Source: Pithys albifrons albifrons
Lineage: Eukaryota > Chordata > Aves > Passeriformes > Thamnophilidae
NCBI RefSeq assembly: GCF_047495875.1
Contig: NC_092461.1
Location: forward strand, 66,204,299 to 66,268,298
Length of the DNA: 64,000 bases
Direction: 5' to 3'
Part shown: one piece after another, positions 26,461 to 38,600 of the stretch
How the letters are laid out: each line of letters opens with the position of its first letter
Position numbering within the stretch: position 1 is the first letter of the stretch
Program-made: the position numbers and the translations under genes
Notes under the pieces: generated by a model
Told to the model about the DNA's origin: nothing
Databases searched by the model: none
Seen by the model: only the letters and a program-made list of their open reading frames with translations

Positions 26461-27154
26461 TATCAATAAATAATGAGGAGTTACTTTCAAATAAATTACT
26501 ATTTCAGTCATCAAAAATTCAGGATCCAAGGGTGCAAAGATAAAAATTAGGTCTCCTCTATGCAATGCCTTCAAAATCTCCATTCTCTCTGATTATAAGG
26601 GTAGTCCATATGGTAAAAAATGATTTTTACTTTGCAGATTTCACCCTTCAGCTCTTGGAAAAACATGTTTTCTTTAGCAGCAAGGCAAGTTGAGGCATCA
26701 TTTGAAATTCTTACTGAATAAGGAAACTTAGACCCACTTTTAGATACAAGAAAGTGGCCCTTCTTTGGGACACTACAATTTCAATCACAGCAAATGGCCT
26801 GAAAGGACCATCTGTTGCTCTGTTGAAATGCTTGAATAAGGGGGCGAAAGAAGAGGAGATAGCTGATAAATTAGATAGCTGAAACATCTATGTGCCTAAA
26901 TGTTACATCTAAAATAGCTTAGTGCTGTCAAAGGAGGATAAGCAACTCTTCTGGTGTGGCTCAGGGGAGCATGGATGGAAACTTCTAATGGAGGGCTACG
27001 TTTCGAATAAAATTTAAAGTCCAGATAGGTTGTTATGAGTGCTGCACAGAGCTGTGTGCCTTTTGACTATCTCTCTGTAAGCTGTGTCTTAGCTCAGCTG
27101 CAAATTGCTTCCGTAGATGAAGAAATCACAGTGTGAAATCGTATGCCTGTCGCT
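26461..27154. other. Unique sequence, no gene seen
   Basis: AT-rich DNA between two old CR1 pieces. I could not assign anything in it. Confidence 0.5.
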
Positions 27155-27213
27155 ATGCAGGAGATCAGAGCAGATGAACGTAACAGCCCTTCTGGCCTAA
27201 GAATCTATGGAGT
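27155..27213 (+). mobile_element. Very old CR1-type 3' tail
   Basis: The sequence CAGGAGATCAGAGCAGATGA, then AGCCCTTCTGGCCTAAGAAT, then CTATGG follows the tail of old reptile/bird CR1 elements that end in CCCTTCTGGCCTTAAAATCT followed by ATGAATC repeats. The same phrase recurs at 57665-57725. Only about 60 bases are recognisable. Confidence 0.6.
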
Positions 27214-27354
27214 CTTACCAAATCTTGCAGGAGGTAGTGTCTGTGCAGAGAAGAAACAAAAATCAACTACGTAGTTCCGGTAACACTTTATGTCAAATGG
27301 CAATAAAAAACTAAACAATGTGAATTACTCAGAGGTCATTTTTATTTACAGAAC

Positions 27355-27371
27355 ATATATATATATATATA
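27355..27371. repeat. AT microsatellite
   Basis: A run of eight AT units. Confidence 0.9.
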
Positions 27372-27790
27372 CAAAAGAAGTAAGTAGGTAGGTGTGCAGT
27401 GGTAAATTTAACTCGTCTCTAGATTCAATCACCCATCAGATTAGTCCTAACTATAGAGATTATTCTATCCAACCCCTGCATATTTATATATTTTGGAACA
27501 AAATTCAAACAGCAGTGTTAGTGGGTACTATCACAGAAAGGCCTTTCCAAACCATCAACATCTGCCTCTAAACCCTAACTGGCTTGCTCACAACTGAAAT
27601 GCACACAAGAAAGATTGGCACCTGCTAATGAAAGTATGGCTTCCCAGCTATGTTGGGTAAACAACAGTTTGATTAAATCATTTGGGGTTTAATAAAGAAG
27701 AACGGGTGCTGCTGAAATACCGCAGAAGTGGCTGGATACCCACCAGGTGCAAGATATATGAATATACACATAGAGAGCTATAGATAGATT

Positions 27791-27794
<4 letters not shown>

Positions 27795-27840
<46 letters not shown>

Positions 27841-27898
27841 CGTCTGTGTGTGTGCGTCTGTGTGTGTGCGCGTCTGTGTGTGTGCGCGTGTGTGTGTA
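27795..27898 (+). repeat. GT/CG alternating microsatellite
   Basis: About 19 GT units (27795-27832) pass into a CG run (27833-27842), then into three variant units of 12 to 16 bases made of TCTGTGTGTGTGCG with or without extra CG. Almost every step alternates purine and pyrimidine over about 100 bases, which is the classic Z-DNA-forming pattern. It ends about 25 bases before a CpG island. The 89 to 178-codon frames over it, full of repeated Thr-His or Cys-Val, are artefacts of the repeat. Confidence 0.95.
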
Positions 27899-27919
27899 TG
27901 GACTCTGCCTTGTATGTTT

Positions 27920-28400
27920 TTGGTGCCGTGCGCTCGGCGGCCGGGGGGCAGCGTCCGCGGTGCCGCTGCCGCCGGGATGCGCCGGAGTGGGGGCAGGTCG
28001 GGGCCGCTCCATGTGCCCGCGCCCCAAACCCGTCTGTCCGGGCACAAAGCGGGTCGGCAGCCGGTAGATGGAGCACAAGGCCAGAAACAGGGCTGGGGAA
28101 CGCTGCTGGAGCGGGGTGGGGGGAGGAGAAAGGGGCTCTACAAAACTGCCCGGTATTTCGATCAAACACATAAATCCTCCGAGATTAATAACAACAGAGA
28201 AAAGCAGTGACTGTCCGCTTCCCACGAGGTGAAAATACTCGAGGCTCAGCTCCCACGCGATGACCGCCCGTCTTTAGCCTGGAATTCGTGTCTGGACGGG
28301 ACTTCCGTAGGGACGTTGTGGAGATTCGTGCGCCTCCTGCGTGTTCCTGTCTCGGTTTCACTCCCCTTCGTGGACCCAGGAAAAGTGTGTCCCCATCGCC
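27920..28400. promoter_or_regulatory. CpG island, candidate promoter of an unidentified transcript
   Basis: By eye there are about 20 CpG dinucleotides in the 150 bases 27925-28075, and CpG remains frequent to about 28395, with the surroundings almost CpG-free. GC-rich boxes such as GCGGCCGGGGGGCAG are present. No convincing start codon with a long downstream coding frame follows on either strand. The frames that cross it lack any known domain. Intact CpG in a methylated vertebrate genome means the island is probably unmethylated in the germ line, which is usual at promoters of genes or long non-coding RNAs. Direction of transcription cannot be told. Confidence 0.6.
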
Positions 28401-29500
28401 ACCCTCCACCTTAACACTGAGGCATGCAATGAGTGCTGCTTGGTGTTGTGAGACCCACCACATGTTGTCAGTGCAGCAGCCTATATAGTCTGAGAAGCAG
28501 AATACTTCTGCTTTTTTTTAAAGAGAGTTAAAAAAAAAAAGGCATTTTCAGCAACCCTTAAAAAATAAGTTTTTAGATAAATGGCCCACAGGCAGAGATA
28601 AAGCCCTGAATTTCAAGGTCCTATAACTCTCACAGAAGCTTCATCATCATTGTCACAGCTGACGTACAACATTGATTTTTGTGTTATTATCCAGACCAGC
28701 CAGGACATAATGTGTGAACATCTACCATCTATTTTTCCACTGGCTTTTATTTCTAATATGCCCCAGACTCTTAGCAAATGTGAATCCGATCTCCTTAGTT
28801 CAGTCAAATTTATTATCCTTAAGGGATGGGGACCAAAATCACAATTGTAAGTGCTCCCTCCACTCACACACGCATGCACGCACACACACACTAGATGTGC
28901 TGTCTATGCACCACTCCTCTATTGTTTTCACTGTAACTGATTTTGGCACCAGCTCTTTAGCACTTTGGAAGGGCCTTCATTATCACTGGGACACTGTCCA
29001 AAAGGAATCCAGAAAAATCAACACATGGCTGCTCTTGTTCTCATGATAAATGACAGCTTTGGCTGAAAAACAACAACAGTAAGGAAGCAAAACAAAACCC
29101 AAAAAGCAACAAGGGTAGCCATAATGTGAATAGGAGAAGTCAGACATGACTAACTCAGCCTGGATGGGGGAACGGGGTTGGCTGGGAGGGGGCAGGGGGA
29201 TTCCTCCCTTGGTACTGTATTAAAAGGATGATTTGGCCTTTATGCTGACGTGGGGGGTTCGTTCTCAGAGGGGAGAGATGTAGGGCAGTGGGAAAAGGCT
29301 TGGACCGACCACAGTACATCGATGACATGAAGTAAATGGCACCAGCACAGTGCATTTCTGGAAAATATAATGTCTGCCATCCACATGAGGGTGAAGAGGG
29401 ATCCACGTCCCTTATATAAAGGAGAGCTTACAAATGCAGAGAATGTATTAGGCTGCTGTATTAACCCATTTATTCCCCAATGAGTGTGTTTACACTCAAA
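28401..29500. other. Unique sequence downstream of CpG island
   Basis: No gene was recognised. A CA-rich stretch lies at 28861-28892. If the CpG island is a promoter, first exons of a non-coding RNA could lie here or on the other side of it, but I see no clear splice structure. Confidence 0.45.
28861..28892. repeat. CA-rich microsatellite
   Basis: Interrupted CACA units with GCATGCACG in the middle. Confidence 0.85.
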
Positions 29501-29613
29501 TCCTGAAGTGCTTACTCAGGCAAAACTCCCAGTTGACCTAGTCCTGAAGGCTTTAATCAAGGAAGTATGCCCAATGACTTCAATGGGAGCTTTGTCTCAA
29601 TAACTATTCAGGA
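29501..29613. repeat. Imperfect inverted repeat, ancient element
   Basis: Arm one (29502-29536) reads CCTGAAGTGCTTACTCAGGC then AAAACTCCCAGTTGA. The reverse complement of arm two (29572-29612) reads CCTGAATAGTTATTGAGACA then AAGCTCCCATTGA. The arms match over most of 35 bases around a loop of about 35 bases. Phrases such as GACTTCAATGGGAG recur in reptile and bird genomes as old interspersed repeats. It may be a small non-autonomous DNA transposon, but the family is not certain. Confidence 0.5.
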
Positions 29614-32600
29614 TATGGCCCATAGGGATCTTGAAACTAGAACTAATTGAATTTTTTGCACAACATGCCTTTTCACTTGAAAAGAACCATTTTATTCAAA
29701 AACAATTCGTCACAAAATGCATCAGTCATTTTTCTTTATTATTGGATATTTTCTATCGTGTTTTACCAGAATGCTGTCAATTTTCTTACTTTGCATAGTG
29801 AAAAAAAAAAAAATCTGGAGGAAAAAATCCAAATCCATATGGACATCTTTACTCTTTCACCAAGAAAACATGACAAGCAAATAGTTTTGATACAATATTG
29901 GTGAAAACTGTGAAACATTTGCTTACTAAGATTTTGTTGTTGCTATTGCTATAAATTGATTCCTTGCATTTTGATTTCTTCCGTTAAGAATTATTATATA
30001 AGTGAATTCACAAGTTTGCTTATGCAGTAATCTTAAATCACCACAGGCAATTTTTGAAGTAATTTTGAAGCCTCTAAAAAGGAAACAAATGTCAGCTCTG
30101 ACCTGCGAAGTCTTCCATACACTTAAGCATATAAGCTACAGGGAGTCCTTCAAGTTGCACAAAATTCAACAAATATTTCAGAACAGGCTGACATTCTGAA
30201 CAGAAGACAGATGTGGAGAGAAGCACCATAAAGAAATATTTGAGGCAAACATCCACAAGTCTGTGAAAAGATATACAAACCCGTTATAACTGTGACAAAA
30301 TTCTCCTGGAACTGCCTAAAATGTGGGGTTTGTGCCTTTATTTTAAAGTCTGAGAATAGCCTGCTTTTCCAAAAATGTATTTCAAGGTCTGGAGTCCTAT
30401 GCAAGAGAGTTTTAAAATACATTTTGAACTTATGGTTTCAAATAAGAACATTTATTGAATTTCATGAGGGAAAAAAATCACCAACATTTATCAAGGTGAA
30501 AATCTGTTGTAAATAAACCAAAGCAACGTTTTCCAGAAATCCTCCTTGGTCTTGGCACACCATGTGTCTCATCCAAACTTGGCACATATCAGATGGCTGG
30601 TCAACAGTGACCCATGAGAATACACACAGGACCCTCACACATCAGCTGCATTACAACTTCTTCATTACCAGGCACAGCATCCCACATTGATCATGAATAT
30701 ATATCATTAGAAAACAGGCAATACACTGATAAGGAGTTTGGAAATTGTCTTGCTTGAGATTCACGTGAGAAGTACATTCCTGACAAATGTGTAGGTTGTT
30801 GACTTGTTGACTTAATGTGTTTTATTGGAACTTGATCTGGATCTCTATCCATTCAAAAATTTTTAGAGACAAGTCCTAAAAACTGATCTTGATTTTGCTA
30901 CAAGGCCAAAGGCCTGATGAGGTTTGCTGAGAGATCCTCTCTGGTCTCTGAATTTAATCAAGCTTGCAAGCATTTGTTCTGAAACAACATGAAATAGCAC
31001 ACCTCAGTGTTTTCAGACAAGCATCACGTAAAGCTAGATCTTTGCAGAGCTGCAATTTAAACAAAAATTCAGGGACACTAGTAGATTAGAGCTGATCCTT
31101 TCCTATATCTCTCCCATGAAACTAAATCACTGGGAACAATCAGTTAAGTGACTTCTAAATTCTTCTTCACACCCACCCAATTAAACTTTTATCATAGGGG
31201 TTGATCCCATGATATAAAACACAAGTGTGTCTTAATGCAATTTGAAGTTGCAGGCAGCCTTCTGGGAGAAGGGCAGATGCCTGATGTAGCTTAAGCTGAT
31301 GCACTGGATGCTGTTTTTTCCTGCTTTATGCCATTAGTACACTTGTTCACCATCTCCCCTACCACATTGCCATCAGGGAGATCTAAGCTTGGCAGCAGGC
31401 TGGGATCCCTGCCTCTAAGCTGAAAGAGGTTGAGCTATTTGCAGAAATAATGCTTTCCAGACGTACTAAACAGCACTCATCTTTCCAGATGGAGGGGCAT
31501 TAGTGTTGCTTCCAGCCATCTCTTCACCTTCTGGTGTACTTGCCACTCCTCCCATATGCACCACGAGCCTTATGCCTCAGATACCTCTCTTGCATGCTGA
31601 GAAACTCTTCGAGCTGCCTGCACCTTGCAGCCCTGGAGCCAGCTGGAGGAGGGATGTAGCCCATCCCACTTTAGCATGGGACTCCTTTCAAATGGGAAAT
31701 GGGGGGCTCTGAAAGGAGCCAAATGTTCAGTGACTCTTTTTGTCTCCTGTGCTCTGTATTTCTACTTAAAATATTCAAAAAAGAGTGAATTTGGCAGGTA
31801 AAAGATCTGATGAAGGCAAGCACTGATAGCAGCTAAGCTAAAGGGGGAGAAAGAGGAGGGGGGTAGAAAAAGTCAGTGATGAAGAGGTAACAGCCCCATT
31901 GCTAAGCTGAAGCTTTTAATGGTCCCACAAGACCTACAGACTGTCTGGTCCAATGACTAAGGGCTAAGAGCCAAGCCTTGAGCATGCAGATCTTGGATCT
32001 GTGGCACACCAGGCTACATCAGCCCTGACGAGGTCATCTGGATCACATGAATGCTTCAAGTCAAACAACTGAAAAAAAAATTTATTTTCTCTTTCTTTTT
32101 TTATCTTTTTTTGTTCCTCATGTGAATCCCCAATGGAAGAAATCCACCGAACAAGCATGTTGATTTTGGCAAAGGCACACACAGTCACTCTGTTCTAAAG
32201 ATGAGCTGACACGTGCAGATTCACAGATTAGGCATTTCTAAAGGTTAATTAAATATTGCCATTGTTTTCCAAGCTATTAATGTATGTTATTCTATTTTTC
32301 TGTGTTAAAGAACATCTGGATTTTGGAGTTAAAAAATATGCAACCCTTCATCCCCCTTCAAAAAAGGTCTTAAAAAACACACACGAAGTCTCTCCTTTAA
32401 AAATATGGCATGACTGTCTTCAGAGTCACATTACAAAGTTGAGGGAAAAAAATCTTTGAAAAAATATTGGGAAAAATGTTCTTCCATAGATCAGAACATT
32501 TGATGTGCATTCTTGTCTGCCGAGCATGTCTCAGAACTAGCTTACACACAGTAAATGAGCTGTAGGAGAGGCTCCTGGTATTAGTCAGCCCTTCATTATT

Positions 32601-35600
32601 TGCTGAAGTTACTGAAAGTGATTACATTCAGATACGTTCCTGCTCCATCCTTTGGTGCCAGAATCTATGACAGCCAGTTTTATTTACAGTATCTGCACTG
32701 CTGGGTAAATTAAGTGGATCTGCACAGCTTTCCTTATCCCTATCCTGTGTCCCTCCACAACAGTTTGGACTCAGCTTATGAACAGACTTGAGGTGAAAGA
32801 AAGAGTAGGATTAAAAGAATGGAGTTGTACAGACCCTGATTTGGTAGTTTTCTTGGCAGGGATGTAAATGACTACAAATGATTCAAGTCAGTCTTACCCT
32901 TGTAATCAGGCTTGGCAACAGAAGCAAAGGAAAGCTAAACTTTGCTTGCAGCTTTATTCTGCTGTTCCTGTGATGCCTGAGACAAACCAGCTTCATTCCT
33001 TGAACCAAACCTCCTTCATTACATCTCCACCCAGGCACTAGGCAGTCTGAAAAGACACAAGATAACATTTGTCTCCTCTTTGCACAGGTTATAACAAATA
33101 TTTAAGATGCATATAAAAAAAGGAATCCAGTCCAGTATCTCCTTTGCCTCCATTTACTCTCTGTCAAGGAGTGACTGTGATATAAGGGTAACTCTCAGGT
33201 GTGTAAGGAAGTTTAAATTATAAATGCAAAATAGTGCTTGGAAATTCTTAGTTGTAATGAGCACATAAACATAAAGTATTTTTCTAAGAATGAGAATGTG
33301 ATTTTTCATATTCTGTGGCTATTCCTCATCAACAAGACTTTGAGCTTCACCTTATGCTATGTGTACTAATAAAAGTCCCATGCAAAACCTGAAGAAAAGA
33401 TTCACCATCCCTTAAGAGGATTCTGGTCCCAACTGTGTTTAGGTCTCAGTCATCAGCTAGCGTATAGTTTTGCCAACTTGGTGGCAATGAATGAATTAAA
33501 CCTGCTGATGATACAAGCTACAGACCAGTGATTGTCTAACTCACATCCTCCTGCATGACTTTATCGCCTTTGCAGCCAAACTGTAGCAGTATCTTATCCC
33601 TTTCTCATCTGCTTTCTAGGACAGGAACCTGTGGTGGATCACTTTCTCTATTTACCTGATCATGCTAGCAAGAGATGAAGGGAGCCCTACATTGCCTCCT
33701 GCATTCCCCTATAAGGCTTCAAGAGACATAAAAGCAAGGGTGTAGAACTGATAGTGATAGGTAAATCTGACTTGGGAAAGACCAACCAGCATTTAAAGTG
33801 TGCCTACAATATCCTCTGCTACTGTGCACTCAGCTATTTGTACTCTATACCACCCTGTGCATTTGGTTTCTCTAGCCTACTATTATATCCAGCCCTTCCT
33901 GATCCTGCTGAGATCACAACAGTCAGATGAAATGAGAGTAACTCTGTTATTTATTTCTGTCATGTTCTGCTTGGAAGGTTTGATGATTCCTCCTACCAGG
34001 CATTTTACTAGTCAACAAAAAGTTCTCCATATTGCAGTGCTTGTTCTGACCTGTGAGTTAGCAAACAATAAATCTTAATTACACTTAAATGCTAGAAATC
34101 TGCAATGAATGAGGCCACATTAGTCAGTTGTGAATTGGTCCTGACTCCTGCCTCTGCTTTGGCTGGAGATGCAGCTGCAGGGATACATAAATTAGTTTTA
34201 GATTTGTTTGTGCCAGTACAATCAGTTGTAGTTGTTCCTTAAAGTGCATTTTCAGTATTAGTGAGCTTACTGGCATTCATCCTATTAGCATCTTTGATTC
34301 AGGTGCCATCTGGAAAGTTTTATTTTAAAAGACTTTTAGTATTGTACTTAGGTTAATAAGAAAGCATTATTTTTAAATATTGCGGCAGTTTTCCAGAGTG
34401 CAGCTCAGTCTCATGACATCTGCTCAGTGGATACTTGTTACCTTTGGGCTTCTTGAAAGAAACCTTCTGAATAACCTTTTTGTTAGCAATCTGCTTTATA
34501 GGTCCTGCAATGGAATAGTGTTGGAGTGCAAATGGAGTTGCTAGCAGAGGGGATTTTGTGTGCTGTAATAAGCTCTTTGGTATTCTGGCACTTACATGTC
34601 GTAACGTTCAATAAAATCACCCATATCTCCTCCCTACTTCTCTCTTTGTGAGATTCTGCCATTTTTATTCATGAATGGGAGCTCAGTTGACAGCCCAGCC
34701 CTGGTCAGTGGATGTGGTGGGGTTCCCACTTTGGAAACAGGGTTCTAGAGATTTCCAATGTCCCTGCTGCAGCATAGGCAGTTCTATCACATACTATTTA
34801 AACACTGCAGCGAGGCCAATCTTAACTGACTGCTGCTACTGTTCAGGAGCATTGACAAATTACACTGGCTGAGTAATGGCTCATTCGCAAAAAATGAAAG
34901 GAATCACCCACTCCATTTCCAAATTTCACCTATTCCAATATTTTTTAGTATTCAATGGGAAAATGATTCAATGGAAATCCTATTGGTGAACAAAAAGGTT
35001 TCATTTATACTGAGCAAAGTGCGTCCCATTGCCAGAAAAAACCTCATACCCTTCATGAAGTTCACCTTGAGTAGTAGCTGACAGAGCACGGCTGGAAACC
35101 CAAACTAGCTATTCAGCAACTACGATCAATTAAACCAAAGCAGAAACTGTTTTTACAAAAGGATCAGCTGAAGTTGAGAATCCTGTTTGGTGATTTCATG
35201 CTCAATACATTAAGCCAAATTTTGCAGAATAAAGAGCAAGAAAGTTGCAAACATAAACCAAAGTGAAGGAATTGAAATTGTCTTTTCCTGTGAAACAGCA
35301 GTGTAAGAACAGAGTGTCACTCTGAAGCCTTAGTCAGGGCCAAAACCTCTGACTGGGTTGATTCTGCTGTAGCTCTACAGAAATCAAAACAGCAGAAGTG
35401 CAAACAGAGGCTAAGCTGATTCACAATTCTAAATGTTTTACAATGCAGTGTAGTTTCTATTCTGCCGTAAGGCCTGAGTCTCTTTAAATACAGCTAAGTA
35501 AAAATAAAGAAATATTCTCAGAAGCTGTTGCAGGTCTTCTGTAAGCACTAGGCAAATGCAGCCATTCTAGCTGAATGAGCTGGAAATTCCAGATTTGTGA

Positions 35601-38600
35601 GTGTTCCCAGCATACAATCTGCAGAAATCAGACACAATTTCAGGAGGCTCCTAAAGGTGCCCAACCTTACTAAAATAGGAAATAACACACAAGTCATAAA
35701 AATGTTGGACAGAGCACCAAAATAACCAGGTTCTGCTTCAGCTTCAATCAAAGAACACAGACAGAAGACACAAAAAATATGTTTGGGAGTGGTAATCTGT
35801 AGTTTTCTGGCCAAACCCTGGATTTAGGTTCATTTCTCAAGTAGGCAAAGTGGAGTTAGTCTGGGAAGAAAGAATGATACCAGTCAGTTGACAGTAGTGT
35901 GATGCTGTCATTTTTTCACATGGGTCTTTTCTCCCAGTGTAACATCTGACTTTAAAGGAATAGTTTACATAATAGAGTTTACAGAAAAGGCTTAGAAGAG
36001 AGAGTTGAGATCAGCCTTGTAGTTTAGAGGATAGATGCTAGAAAGATGGACTTCAAAGTGAGGTAACAAACAAGTGATATAAGAAACATTTTAAGAGATA
36101 TTTTAGAAGTCTTGGGAACATTTATTCTGGATGCAAAGCCAACAGTTTATCTCTGGCTACTGGGCAAGAGCACTCAGAAAAGACAAAGAATAATTAAATA
36201 AGCAGGTGGAATGTGCAAATTGGTTCAAACCAAAGTGAACAAAGAGAATTTGTTTCAAATACAGAAAAATACCTTTGATAACAAGGTCAGATCAGTCAGT
36301 TTGGACTGTCTATAAAGAAAACTTTCTCCATTTGGACAAATATATTTCCTCCCATGTGTGTCAGGATCCCTACAGATGTAGGGATCCATGTCTCTAAGTG
36401 CTACACAGCCAAGCAACAGCAGTGTCGTCAGGTGCAGTGACTCTAGGTCTGGACAGAGTATCTGGCTGCAGGGCTGTGAGATCACGTCCAGGCAGTCCAG
36501 GAGCTGGATCAGAGGCTGATGACCATCTGTACTAGGTCTGTCAGCCAAAACTATCTTGGCCAGTACAGAGCTGGAGAATGATCATGTCTTTGTCTCTTTT
36601 TGATCTTTCAAATTACCCTGAGATTCAGGGGGAGCTACTGGAAAGGCACAATACATGGCTCAGAAGACGAAAACAAATCCAATAACAATCTTGGACCTAT
36701 GCCTCCTTGGAGCAGAAGCTCTAATTCTTGAAGGCAAGAAAATCTGTACTGGAGTCTTCCCACTGTTGCCTTCATATACAAGTCTGTATTTACTACTTAT
36801 GGACTGACTCCTCAGAAGGGTGCTGCGTCTTTTTCAGGCTCCTGGAGATGAAGGACCACTTGGATTCTCCAGGTGGGTATCATCCAGATCTGACTTTGAA
36901 ATCTTCATGGGCATGGTCTCTCAATATAAATCCATCTCGACTCTGTGAAGAGTCAGCCTCCTGAGGTTTGAGATTCAGGCCACTTCTGTATCTCCCCACT
37001 CCAAGAAATGTGTATGTAATTTCATAACATAGTTCCTGGGCCAAAGTTCTATGACTACAAAAGTGGTTAAAAATAGTGGCAAAATGTTAGTGATGCCGTT
37101 GTGATTAAAGTCCTTATCAAGGAGAAGCTTTCCCATGTATTTTTATGTTCAGGCCACCAAGCCAGTTCTACAACAAGATACAGCACCGAGAGTTTCCTGT
37201 CTATCCAATGTCTTATCTGGGAAACAGCTGACTTGACTCAGAGCTAAAGAAGTTGCAGACTAAATCTATAAGTCAAATTCACATATATTAGACTGGCATG
37301 AGATCTAATGATGGGGTGTTGGAATAATTTTGATACCCACAGGAAGAGAAGCACTTATAGCAAAGGAAATCTGCCAACAAGGAACTAAGATTTTACTGAT
37401 TGGGAGTTAGTCATTAGCCCCATAGGCTGAGAAAGAATTAGTGATAGCTAAAAGGATACAGAGAGATGTGCATATTTATATGATCTGAATGCCATACATT
37501 CTTGGATGGGAACCTGCCACTGCTGGGAATTTTATAAAGATATTTTTGTTTATGAGGGGGCCAAATACCAGGATTTAGAGCATACAATTTTTGACCTGTC
37601 TCCAATCTACTCTGCCCTTTCTTTTTTCTTGTCTCTCAGTCAAGAATTGACAAATCTGGCACTCAGTACAAAAAGCAGATGGGACAATGTCTAGTTTTTG
37701 TTTTAATGCCATCAGTAGCCATTGAGGCCAAGGAAACTAAGCAAGAGCCACAAACACACCTACCCTTAATTTATGACATCCCAGAGCTGCTGCTGTTTTG
37801 AAAAATTCACACTTGGATATAGACACCATAAGTGAAATCCATTCTTCTACAGACCTGAAACGCAACAGCATCCTTACAGTTGCTCCTAGAGCTTCTCGGG
37901 GGAGGAGAGTTGTGAGGAGAGGTGAAAGGGACAAGTTCTGACCTGCTCTAGGAACAGGGGCCGGAGGCAGTTCACAAGGAGACTGACAAGGCAAGGTGGA
38001 AAGAGAGAAGGAGCAAATGGGTGTATTTCCAAATGAAGAGCAGCTTCTGCCAAAAGCAAACCCATTAGCAAGATCCTTTGAAGAAAATGTGTAGGTAAGA
38101 ATCATTAACCATTCATGGGAGATAAAGAATTGACATTGAATATTTCCTCAACATAAAAATGTGTTTCTAGGTATCTGACATTGTAAAGCAATCCTAGGAC
38201 TCCAGCTCACTTATTACCACCCAGCGTTATTCCCTCCTTTCTTATGCTCACTCAGCTGTGGGAAAAAAAAATGAAACAGTAACCAAAACCACTCTACTAA
38301 TGAAAAACAACTTTACTCCAGTGGAACAAAGAAATGTGCACTGTTCCTGAATTTAGCTTCAAGGGGTTGAAGAAGGCAGGTAATTCCCTGCTGTCTAACA
38401 CCCATCTAAGTTTCTTTTAGTCTAGGTGTCACAGTGGTCACACCACACTGACCGTCATTCAGGCACCCCTTCTGAGCTCTTCTCTCTGAATTAACAGTGG
38501 AATTTGATACAAGATCAAATGCTAATAACCTACCTTAGAATGTGCCAGTACCATCTAACTCTACCAGAAGTATGCCCAAATTTGCAGGCTCTGTCTGCAG

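Noticed and set aside
27795..27898. Possible CRISPR-like repeat array of TCTGTGTGTGTGCG units
   Set aside because: No unique spacers; it is an ordinary microsatellite in a vertebrate genome.
27678..28225. Minus-strand frames of 163 to 178 codons and plus-strand Cys-Val-rich frames across the GT repeat
   Set aside because: They owe their length to the GT/CG repeat and the stop-poor CpG island; the repeated Thr-His and Cys-Val runs are artefacts.
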